Assembly: GCA_900175165.2 (NCBI GenBank)
Contig: FWWN02000568.1
Span: 1 to 64,000, forward strand
DNA: 64,000 bases
From: Rhizomucor pusillus
Taxonomy: Eukaryota; Mucoromycota; Mucoromycetes; Mucorales; Lichtheimiaceae
Reading direction: 5' to 3'
Positions 34,813-44,596 of this stretch are shown here, piece after piece. Position 1 is the stretch's first letter. The number at the start of each line of letters is the position of its first letter. The notes under the pieces are model-generated. The model searched no databases, was not told the DNA's origin, and was given only the letters and a program-made list of their open reading frames with translations. The position numbers were made by a program, and so were the translations under genes.

Positions 34813-35466
34813 ATGGCTCCATTGATTCCCGCTATCTCGTACGAAGAGCAACAGGATTACAACAATAACTACCAGCAGCAAAGCAATGGTTACAACAACA
34901 ATAACAGTAGTAGTAACCAGCAGCAAAGCAGCAACAGCAATCAGCAGCAACAAACCAATAACAATAACAACAATTATAATCATAATGGCAGTAGCAACAA
35001 TAATAACTACAACAGTAATAATAGCAACCAGCAACAGAACAATAACCAGCAGCAAGGCTATGACAATAACAATAACAATAACAATAATCAACAAGGCTAC
35101 GGCCAACAGCAAAGTAACCAAGGATATGGCCAGAATCAATATGGGCAGCAGCAGCAGCAAGGTAATGGCTATGGTTACAACAACAACAACCAAGGCAACC
35201 ACCAAGGTGGAATCACCAACTATAGCCATCAAGATGGACGGGGCTCTTTGCCGGTTATCTTTATCGTCATTGGCGCAGTGTGGTGTCTAGCGCTCATTGC
35301 AGCTGTCGTCATGTTCCGGGCATGCCGCCGTCGAAAGGAAAAAAAGAAGGAGACTATGGCCAATGCATACCTCGAATTCAGTCAATCCCAAGCGTCTGCT
35401 GGTTTCGGTGGCAACAAAAAGAGCAGCCCGTTAAAGTCCAACGATGACGGTTACTACAAAAAATAG
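34813..35466 (+). CDS. Gln/Asn-rich single-pass membrane protein
   Basis: Single exon, 217 residues, family not recognised. Residues about 13-140 are Asn/Gln/Tyr/Gly low-complexity of prion-like composition (runs such as QQQSSNSNQQQQ). One membrane helix lies at about 145-168 (SLPVIFIVIGAVWCLALIAA), followed immediately by RACRRRKEKKKE and a 45-residue Ser/Lys/Gly tail. The positive-inside rule puts the Q/N region outside the cytosol. There is no N-terminal signal peptide, so the helix must act as a signal-anchor in reverse orientation (inference). TATA box at 34695. Asn/Gln codons vary (AAC/AAT, CAG/CAA), so the run is not a recent simple-repeat expansion. A wall sensor or adhesion role is possible but unproven. 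Confidence 0.8.
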   Translation: MAPLIPAISYEEQQDYNNNYQQQSNGYNNNNSSSNQQQSSNSNQQQQTNNNNNNYNHNGSSNNNNYNSNNSNQQQNNNQQQGYDNNNNNNNNQQGYGQQQSNQGYGQNQYGQQQQQGNGYGYNNNNQGNHQGGITNYSHQDGRGSLPVIFIVIGAVWCLALIAAVVMFRACRRRKEKKKETMANAYLEFSQSQASAGFGGNKKSSPLKSNDDGYYKK

Positions 35467-37028
35467 ATTGCACAAGCATTATATGCTCGCTTTTTCCTTC
35501 CTCAGTTTTATTGTTGCCATTTCATCATGTACCCGAATAGTTTCATCTGTCCTCTTTCTTCTTCTTTATTAACATTCTTCAATCTACAGTTCATTTGCAT
35601 TAGTTTTCCTCTCCTTTAGTTTTTCTTCATTTACTTTTTCTTATGTTAAGCAGAATCTACCGATAATTCTCCTTCCACTACTCAAAAGTTACAAAGTTCT
35701 TTTCTTTTATGCAATCTATAACTCGAATATGTTAACAATGTTTACGACAATGCTATATGTTTGCAGGAATGTCTAAGCAAAGCTCTCTTTCCAAAAAGTA
35801 CTGTTGGTAAGATGATTGAACCTGAATACAGACCTTACCAAGGGTCCTCCTGATCCAGGACGCTTTCCTGTAAGTAGCCTTCAGAAAGAAGTGTCAAGTG
35901 ATCCGAAAGTTCTTTCAGCTACAGAAAGATGAGTAATACAATGTGCTGTACAGTGACCAAAGTTATGTACATACAATTTTGTAAATTCTATTAAGCGTCT
36001 GATTTGTTCGATCAATACCAGCGTCCGATCACAAAGCCTATACAGTAAGGAGGTTTCTTATACATTCATCTGACGGCAAGAAGCATCCACATGTGCGCGC
36101 TGTTATCAAAACATCTAGAAATCTTCTGGTCTGGGATACAACAAGGGTAGAATTGGTAACATGCATAGTAACACGTGCTCTGCAGGGTAATACAATCCCT
36201 GAAGTAGGCGAATATGACGTCGCACAACAATCTTGATTTACAGTACGTGTTGCAACTCCTTGCTATGAAAACGGACACCACTCTAGCAGAAGAATTCTGT
36301 CGACCCCTTGTTAATGCAGTCAATGCACACGGTCTGGCTCCACATACAAATTTTGAAAGAATTGACTTGCGTGGAAGGGATTGAGACCGGAACATGCGAC
36401 AAAATGGTGTGATGGAATGTCTCTTGCATATTGTGTCTGTCGTAAATATTTATTCATAACGGGATCTAATGGCAAATACCAGGTTACAAAAAATAGAAAC
36501 TGGTCAAATGAAAGTTCTACTGCTTTTAAACACCTTTATTTCCCATTTGAAAATTGCAAAAATAGAAAAACCATACTGCGTACATAAATATAGTACTATA
36601 ATCTATCGACCATCTACAATTTCAAAGCCCAAAAGTGCGGGTGGTAACTATGGAAGCATCTGGCCACAGATCCCGCTGGTACTTAATACAATAAGAGAAC
36701 TATGACTACTATAATTATGATAGCTTTTTTGCAATTACTGCTGTTAACAGCTAATTTTTCATAATAAGTAGGAAGATGGTGCATTCAAGATCTCATCATA
36801 CTTTGTGTAAGATGACAAAGCTGGGAGGTAGATAGTCGAAAGAGGCTTTAACTTTCTTTTATTATCTCTTTCCAACACGGTTATGTAGTAAAGTAAGAGG
36901 GTAAGGTCAAAGAGAACAAGGCAACAAAAATTTATTTAGAAAAAGCCAGTCATACAACAAGAGCAAGACAAAGAAGAGAAAATAAAGAGGATATTACGTG
37001 CTGTTACGGTACCGCTAACGAAAGATAT
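35467..37028. other. intergenic region with one candidate small ORF
   Basis: AT-rich 1.5 kb between the Q/N-rich gene (+) and the secreted protein gene (-). Apart from the small ORF at 36214-36384 nothing is supported. Confidence 0.5.
36214..36384 (+). CDS. candidate 56-residue small protein
   Basis: ATG to TGA frame with protein-like composition: a hydrophobic helix (LQYVLQLLAMKTDTTLAEEF) and a second helix (LVNAVNAHGL). No signal peptide or known motif. It may be a real microprotein, one exon of a longer gene, or a remnant; no splice partners were found. Confidence 0.25.
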   Translation: MTSHNNLDLQYVLQLLAMKTDTTLAEEFCRPLVNAVNAHGLAPHTNFERIDLRGRD

Positions 37029-37517
37029 CTAGATACCAGTATTTCCAGCAACTCCGGCAACATTGCCAATAGCGTCAGTACCGCCTTGACCAGTAGCTCC
37101 TTGGGCAGTAGCAAGGGTAGACTTAACACTGTCGGAAATAGCAGGGTTGCCTGCAGCTGCTTGCTCCACAGTCTTGATAGCAGATTTGGCGGCATCTACT
37201 GGTCCTCCACCGAGGTTTCCGGCATCGCTGCTAGGCTGTTGTCCTTGGCCTTGATCTTGTTCGTCAGGTTGCTGATCCGCTTGGCGTTTGACTGGTAATG
37301 GTACTAAACCATTACCTGCACCGGGGTCAGCTGCACCAAGTATAGGATCTGTTGCACCATCGACGTTGCCTTCAATGATTCCGACTGGAGCTTCCGAAAC
37401 AGTTCGTCCAGGGTCGACCGGATCAGTCACTTGACCGTTGTTTGGGGGTACCGGGACAGCCGTAGTACCGGCGATGAGAAAGGCTGCAGCGACGGTGGAC
37501 AAGATAGTAAAGCGCAT
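37029..37517 (-). CDS. small secreted protein with Kex2-type site
   Basis: Single exon, 162 residues, family not recognised. A clear signal peptide (MRFTILSTVAAAFLIAGTTA) is followed by a Pro/Gly/Asp-rich segment, a dibasic KR (LPVKR|QADQQ) about residue 80 suited to Kex2 processing, a Gln/Asp/Pro-rich stretch, and an Ala/Gly/Thr-rich C-terminal half with helical repeats (AKSAIKTVEQAAAGNPAI). No cysteines in the mature part, so not a disulfide-stabilised effector. TATA box 104 bp upstream. Probably an extracellular or cell-wall component; role unknown. Confidence 0.8.
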   Translation of the reverse strand: MRFTILSTVAAAFLIAGTTAVPVPPNNGQVTDPVDPGRTVSEAPVGIIEGNVDGATDPILGAADPGAGNGLVPLPVKRQADQQPDEQDQGQGQQPSSDAGNLGGGPVDAAKSAIKTVEQAAAGNPAISDSVKSTLATAQGATGQGGTDAIGNVAGVAGNTGI

Positions 37518-38513
37518 GATGATATGTTTTGGATAGCTTTGTTGTGAGTATAAAGTGAGCTGTAGAGAGAAGAGAGCTTTTTAGGACGATAAAATCTTGG
37601 AGACAGCATAATGTCCATGGCTTATATAGAGCTTTTTCGTCGACCTCATATCTCCATCAACATACTTGCTTCTCCTACAAACGAGCTCCTTCTTTGCACA
37701 TGTTGCGCTTGAACTAGACTAAATTGGTTATGGAACTGTCAACAACGATGCGGGAACCAGGGCGATCAGAAAATATTACAAACCCCCCATTACCCGCGGT
37801 GTGCTCCTTTAGGGGCGTGCACTTTCTTAGTTTCTCTTTGGATGCCCCTCTTTACTCCTAACAATACGATCTCTCTGCTTTTACAGCCACTACAATACGT
37901 TTAAATTACAGAAGTTTTCCGTCTTTTCGCTTCATAAAGGAGATGTAGATTCCCAACATCTTCCAAAAAACAATTCCAGCACTGCTGCGATATATTCCAA
38001 TATTATATGCAGCATTCGCCCCCATCTAGCAGTACGTCAATACATAATCCTTTCAGTTTTTAGTATTAGCAAGATGTAAGCAGTTTTAGAATGCTATCAC
38101 TGCAATGGCGATTGTACTTTGTAACGGCAACGTAATAACTTGGAGTTTTATCTTAGCATACTCGGGTCGATCTCCTTGGTCGTTTGCTTTCAGTTTCTTT
38201 ATTTCCCCCTTATGCTAAATTGTCACACGAGCGATCACTTACAAGTTTGTGCAGCCAATACTGCTCAGGCTGCAGTGCCATTTGTTTTACAATACAACTC
38301 TAAGTCCTTAGATCAAAGGGGAGAAGTCAAAAAAAGGGAGGAGAGCGTATTAAGACATGCCAGCAACGACAATGCATCCAAGACCGTGCATTATATCCAT
38401 GTAGCATCTTTTCACGCGGCGGTAGACAAAAATTTCGATAATCGGGAACAGCAAGGGGGAAGCACGAGGAGTTATTATCATATTATGTGATCTGTAGCTA
38501 TCGCTTTTGAATT
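37518..38513. other. intergenic; promoter of the secreted protein gene and 3' side of CotH
   Basis: No supported gene. The plus-strand open frame 38140-38490 has no ATG at its start and no motif. Confidence 0.5.
37621..37628 (-). promoter_or_regulatory. TATA box of the secreted protein gene
   Basis: TATATAAG on the minus strand, 104 bp before the ATG at 37517. Confidence 0.55.
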
Positions 38514-40672
38514 TTATGCAAGTAAAGCAATAGAAGCCGAGATACTAGCTAATGCAACCAAGCTGCCAATAGCAGCACTGGATACCTTTGTGGCACCGCT
38601 AAACTGCAGCGCAGCACCTGTAAGCGCGATATTGTCTGTTGGTGAGGGTGTCGAAGGAGCGATGTTTACAGGTGAAGAGACCGGGCTCTGCGCAGATGGC
38701 GATGAGGGCAAAGGTTGCTGCGACGGATCTACAGCCTTTCCACTTGCTCGATCCATCACTTGACCAGAGATATCCAGCACTCGGCCACCATTGTAAGGAC
38801 CGATAGGTTTGATATCATCTGTATCGGAAATGTTGAGCAGCTTGCATACGGAGGCAGATCTGCGTTCGATCCAGTCAGGAATGCTCAGACTGACACCGTA
38901 GCCTGCATAGGCGGCCTCAGCAGCAGTTGTCTTGTTGTCGTTGCTGCCTTGGCTCTTGGTTGTCGCTGCTCGGAAATCTCGCATATTCCACACAACAGGC
39001 TCTCCGGGCGATCTTCCAGGCAACGCCCGGTCCCATTCAACGTCCTTTTCAAGCATCTTTCGCCAAGCTTCGATGCGAGGGTTCAAGACACTTGGCTTGA
39101 AAAATCGCTTGACGAGTGTCCGCAAGATCTCTTCGAAGTGGGCTTTGTCGTAGGCCAAAATCTTTGAAACAAGCGGGCGCTGTGCACCGTCTGGCGTAAA
39201 TTCCTCGTACGGTACGTCTGCAGCATCCGTAGTCAAGATATCGTTGCCGAATGTTTCGTCAAAGTCATACGAGATCACGTTCCATTGGTTGGATTCCAAA
39301 TCTTGATTCAACAAGAAATTGTTAGCTGCGTGCCATACTCCGTCCCAGGCACCTGCTAAATAATTCATGGCAAGCTGCAGCTCGGTTTGGTCAAGGTTGA
39401 CGAGCTTTTGCAGTGATTCCTTGTCGTTGGCCGCATCAAGCGCACGTAGGAAATCGACCAGAGGTTCTTTCTTGTGTTTTAACTTCGGTCCATTTCCTCT
39501 ATCTTCCAAAGTATACATTTGCTTGTATGCAGACCGCTTCTCGCCCAGATACATGAGGTTTGCATTGCGAGTTGCATCCAAAGCATGGCCTTTGTAAGTA
39601 GGACCTGATACAAACACTTAGATCAGTTCACAAAGCTTCAAAGAAGGCTTGTAGATGGTTATCTTCTTACCAGTAGCTGGAGAGGAATTTTCACCGGCGT
39701 GAAGGACATTGTCAATAAAATTGGAGGTCGCATCGTCGGTCATAAGGAACAAACCCATAGGTTGACCATTCACGAAGAGACGGACCCAGTGAGATGAAGG
39801 AGCAGCAGCGCCGGAAGCGGCCAAGCAGTCCAATGTTAGTTTCTCGCGCCTATAGATACAGAGGTTTTGTCAGTTGATCCGCACAAACTTGTTTCCATTT
39901 TGGTACCGATCACTTACATGAACGAAGGATCGGTCTGCTCTGCACGAAGTTTGAATGTTCTGCGACCAAACAAACGTTGGTCTTTCTTCAACCGAATTTG
40001 GAACGACTGACGGTTAAAGTTCTTTGAAGTGTGGCCAGAGTTGCCGATGTGTCCTCCTTTAAACGAATGCACTTCAGAATGGCTAATGTAAACCATATCA
40101 AGCATGTCTGCATCGTCGTTCTCCTCGTCCTTCGGGTCAGTGAGGATATCCGTGAAATCATCCTTGTCCGCTCGAACAAACAAGGTAGCAATTTCGTTGG
40201 ATTGATTCATTCGTGTAAACAGAGCTAATGTAGAAATATTAGCATATGATATGATCAATGCAGCTGTTTTCAAGCATTGACAACATTTGCTTTTGGACTT
40301 ACGTGGGTTAATAGGGTTGAATGCTTGAGGAATTTCAGGGACCTGGTGCAGCGTAGGAATTCGATCGAAAAACTCGTTACCAACAGAAGATGATGATGCT
40401 TCAGCTTTTCTCATGCTGGACTCTGACTGTACAACAGCACCTTTGCTGTCAACGATGGCGTACTGGTAATCTGTTCCTGAAGGTGCATAACCGGTATAAA
40501 GATTTGGATGCACGTTGCTTCTCTGCAATTTGTACGATTGCCCGTTGACAGTAACAGCTACGCCCTGCGTCGCATTTGGAAATGCAATCACGGCATATTT
40601 GGTATCGGCTGCTGAAGCATCGCTTACAAGTAGTAATAGAGATAATAGCCATAAAATGTGTAATCGAAACAT
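38514..40672 (-). CDS. CotH-family protein, secreted and GPI-anchored
   Basis: Protein of the CotH (spore-coat H kinase-like) family, 648 residues. Exons 40303-40672, 39918-40224, 39671-39849 and 38514-39604. N-terminal signal peptide (LWLLSLLLLVSDASA). Then a beta-rich domain, the conserved FNPINPPLFTRMNQSNEIAT start of the CotH core, HTSKNFNRQSFQIRL, FKLRAEQTDPSFM, the WVRLFVNGQPMGLFLMTDD strand and the NVISYDFDETFGND acidic motif expected of CotH kinases. The C-terminus is Ser/Pro-rich and ends in a hydrophobic tail after Ser/Ala/Gly residues, typical of a GPI signal. In Mucorales such proteins sit on the cell surface and some act as host-binding invasins. Whether this member does cannot be told from sequence alone. 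Confidence 0.92.
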
Positions 40673-41266
40673 GATATAAAGGAAAGTAATGGGGTGAAAA
40701 TCTAAAGGAATGGACTGGAATGGATTAAAGAAAAAGTTGTAGTAGTAACAGAGTGACGTTAGAAAACAGTAAGAAGGAAAAGAAAGTGCGAAGAATGGAG
40801 CAATGGCTCGCAAAAATATCACTTCCAACGAGACAGTCGTTTAGGGAGAATGTAATAACCCTTCTTTTCACGCAGAACGTTCACTACAATGCTTTTTTCT
40901 GCTCACCCAATGTTCCTTCTTTCTCTGTCGCTCTTTTTCTCTTTCTCAATGGCTATTTCGCTATCATACTCTCCTATGTGTTTTCGTACTCTCCTGAAAG
41001 GCAGGGGCATACATCCATTTTATGAGACGCAGCAATAACTTTACTCTTCCAAAAATGGGAGACAATAGTATAAGAAGAAAGGTATTACATTATTGATAGG
41101 AAAATCAATGAACATATATAGAGAATGAGAGGAGCAAAAAAGACAACTACAGAATATGTATATGGCAAATATGGGGCGGGAAGTTGAGAATAATAGGAAA
41201 GGAAGAAACTTTTACATCAAGCGAAAAGGAGAGGAGGAGGAAGGGGAGGAAAAGACTTGCAAAATC
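40673..41266. other. intergenic between CotH and BTA1
   Basis: Promoter side of CotH and 3' side of BTA1. No supported gene. Confidence 0.5.
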
Positions 41267-43868
41267 TTACAGCAGGGTAGCCCGATAGAAACTTGCATAC
41301 ATGTTGACTCTATCGATAGATTTGCCAGGTTGACGAATAGATAATGCTTCTACCTTGAAACCATGCTTCTCAAACAGTTTATTGTACCAGGGCTGCGTGC
41401 CTGCGCTGCGCCAGTAAACTTGTCCGCCTCGTTGGAGAGCACGTGCCATTTCTGCAATCTCTTGATCCAACTCGCCGCAGTTATTTGGATCAAACCAGTC
41501 CATGTGATCCATAACCACCAGACGCGTTAGATATGATTCGGGTAGACTTTGAAGAGTATTCAGTATGGAATCCGTGTGAAGACGGAATGCATCCATAGCA
41601 TTAGAGTTCTATTATGTTTACATTCATGTTGTCAGCAAATTATGTCGTGTCTAGTTGGCTTTTTCTTCTCTCTTTTACCTTTAGTGTCTCAAAGCCGTCC
41701 TCGGTGAGGTACGTGGGACAGGATTCGCGGGTGTATTTCTGCATCATGCAAAGATGATAGAAATATTGATCGTTGGATAGTAAGGAACGCGATGGGATAG
41801 GGTCGAGCGTATTTTCAATGTATTCGCGAGTTGTGCATTCTTGCAAAAACATGTTCATCTGATTGATGGGGACTTATACATACATTTTTTAGCATCTATT
41901 TTCATAGGACAAGAATCATGATCATCTGGCAAACTTACCACCGAGAGCATTCCACATGAACATGGGGTTATCCATGATACGACGGATGACAGGAGAGAAG
42001 AGAGCTGGACGAAGCTTTTCTTTCCATATCTTTTCCTGCTCAGCAATAGTTCTTGCAGAGCACATTGCTTCAGCATCCTTGGCAACACCGTTGACACGAG
42101 CCCACCATTCAAAGAGAACCAGAGCCAAGCCTGAATATCCGGTCTTGTAAAATTTGTGAGAGAATCTGTCTGCATGCTGTGCCCAGTACTGGTATGCAAA
42201 CGAACTGAGATGAGGTGAAATTGTATCGTGCAGGAGCGTACGGAAGTTCGGGTGACGACCTTCACCAAACATTCGCCAAAAATCATTGAATGACAAGGAT
42301 GAAATACTTGCGAGCTTGAGTTCCAATAGATGGTTCTGGCATGGATTCATATCAACGCAGTGGATGCGTTTAGGTTGGGCTTGGATAGCGTATTCCAAGG
42401 CGTTGTCACCGGCTGACGTGATAACGAGCATGACATCATCCTTGGTCAAGTTCATGTGCTCCAGATCTACGCGAGGATCTTCCCAAGTGAAAGCGTAAAT
42501 GTACGACCGGAATTGAGTGTGGCACGGGAGGGACGGGTCGTAATCCAATCGCCATTGTCGGTTCTGCAACGTGAAGCTATTGTTGTCTGTGCTCTTGATC
42601 GATGCCACACTGTTACTCCGACTGCTTGAAACACTTGAATCATCAGCGATGCTGGATGTGCACGCGCTCACACCGCGAGCATGAGAGCATCCGAGCCACA
42701 CATAGTATGGGATTTGGATCAGGTAGGGTACCACAAAATGGTTGCGACGGTTCAGGCTTTTGATTGTGCCAAACTTGTACTCAAGATAATCGCGTCGTCC
42801 AGGAGCAAGGTTAATATGGTCAAAGTCAAACCAAATCTGCCAAAAGAAGCGCAAAAGCCAGCTACATTGACGGCCGTGTTGTGGCGAGTATGCCTCGGCA
42901 GGTGCCTTTGATTTTCCAGACACATAAAAGTCGGCAACACCTACGATGCCATCGGGCGACAAGAGAGATTGAACTCTATCAACCACAGGAAAGTAATTGT
43001 CCATCATGGATACTAGAGTGTCAAGGCTTGGAGTGAGTATTCTTCAATCTCCATATGCTTATCGAAAACTTACGTGAATAAGACATGGTAACTAGGGAAA
43101 CACGACCTTCGACATTGAATGGTGCCTGAAAGCCAGCAGCATCCTGGCAGAGAACAATCACATTGTTCCATCCGCGGCGCTTGAAACGCTCCTCGGCAAC
43201 TTTGCAAAGTGATGGTGTCAAATCGACCAAAATGACCTTGCCAAACTCTTCAATGGGGAAAGATTCATTCATCTGCTCAATATTCCATCCTTTTGTTCAA
43301 GCTGTATGTCAGAGCTGTATATCGCCAATGGGTCAATTATGACACGACGTTACCTGTGCCACCTCCGAGATCAATCCAAATAGGCTTTTCGTCTGTAGTT
43401 CGACTAGCGATCTGCTCTTTCAACTGAGCAGCGCAAAGCTTAAGCATGGTCTTTCGTCCGCGCAGTAGCTTGCCTCTTGAATCATCGTAAACTATCGAAA
43501 GGAAAAAATGGAAGTGTTTTAGTTTTGACATTTTGCGCGGTGCATAAAGGAGACACGTTACTTTTGGCCTGATCCTTGTAAAAGGATTCGAGACGGCTCT
43601 GCTGGTCGCCGTGCTTGCCGAGAGGTTTGAAGAAGCACGAGTACATGAACATCAATGGAGTGCGGAGATGGTTCCATCCAACAAAGAGTGAAACGAGGCA
43701 CCCGACCAAACTCAAGAGGACTGCCCTTGACCACTCGTACTGTGCGCAGAACGCCTCGAGGATCCGACTGTGGTGCAACGCAAAATTCATCATGCCGACC
43801 GAGACAGGAACCGCAGCGAATCGAAAAGGTGCCTGCATAAGCAATTCCTGGTGACCTTGGTCCTTCAT
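41267..43868 (-). CDS. BTA1: betaine-lipid (DGTS) synthase, BtaB-BtaA fusion
   Basis: Makes diacylglyceryl-N,N,N-trimethylhomoserine from diacylglycerol and S-adenosylmethionine. It replaces phosphatidylcholine, typically under phosphate starvation. 756 residues; exons 43562-43868, 43354-43491, 43074-43289, 41939-43012, 41679-41872 and 41267-41608. The N-terminus has one or two membrane helices (AVLLSLVGCLVSLFVGW). A methyltransferase (BtaB-like) domain follows with SAM motif IWIDLGGGTGWNIEQM and VILVDLTPSLCKVAEERF. The BtaA-like aminocarboxypropyl-transferase half follows with YIYAFTWEDPRVD and ITSAGDNALEYAIQ, and the protein ends at FYRATLL. A Ser-rich insert of about 30 residues lies between the halves. 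Length and domain content match eukaryotic BTA1. Start chosen at the ATG before the first membrane helix; the frame is open upstream without an ATG. Confidence 0.94.
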
Positions 43869-44596
43869 TGTTGTTGAAACGTTGAAGAGAGAGAGAGAAG
43901 AAAATAGCGTGAAAAGAGGAAGAAAAGAAAGAAGAAGAAAAAGCCAATGTGGGATATGCTTTATATACGGCTTGTGTACCCCTACTCCTTGAAGCGCATT
44001 AGATTGGACGCGCGCGCACTCGCACATACAAGCACGTACGCTCGTGCAAGTTAAGTTTTGGATGGGGTCTCGGATTCGATCCTAAAGATCTCCCAATAAC
44101 GGCTACCGCACCGAGCCAGCGACGTCGTTTATTGGATCTACAGAGAAGACTCGCCCTGTCATGTTACCCGTAAAGAGGATTTTCAGCGAATGAGCTTGCA
44201 CGGCGTGCATGGCGACCGCCGGAGCTGAAAATTGGGCGTTTCCATGCGACGCATTCTGGCAACTTCATTGGGCTCGTCCGACGAGAAATCACTGACTTTT
44301 ATGAAACGAGTTGGTGCGATATTTCGTGAACGTGAATCCCTGATAAGCCGAGTCATCACGGGAATGTGCGCTCCACGATTTGATCCGGACTATCTATTGT
44401 ATTATTAAAGTCACTAAACAAGATCCACGCAATTTGACGACTGCTGGCATCCCCGAGCAGTATTCCGAGAAAGTTATAACGGGCAACCCCTTTGCTCCTA
44501 TGTTTATTCGCACTAACTTTTTTCTCATGCCTTATACCGCTTCGCTAACATTTGAGGGGAAAAACAATTGCTTTTTATTCTTACGCTACAAACATT
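43869..44596. other. intergenic upstream of BTA1
   Basis: Promoter of BTA1 and 3' side of the homeodomain gene. No supported ORF. No phosphate-response motif was identified with confidence. Confidence 0.5.

Noticed and set aside
34597..35232. 211-codon minus-strand ORF rich in Ile/Val/Leu/Thr, looking like a membrane protein
   Set aside because: It is the reverse strand of the Asn/Gln repeat of the plus-strand gene: AAC/AAT/CAG codons read as Val/Ile/Leu. The plus strand has the TATA box, a proper TM helix and a basic tail.
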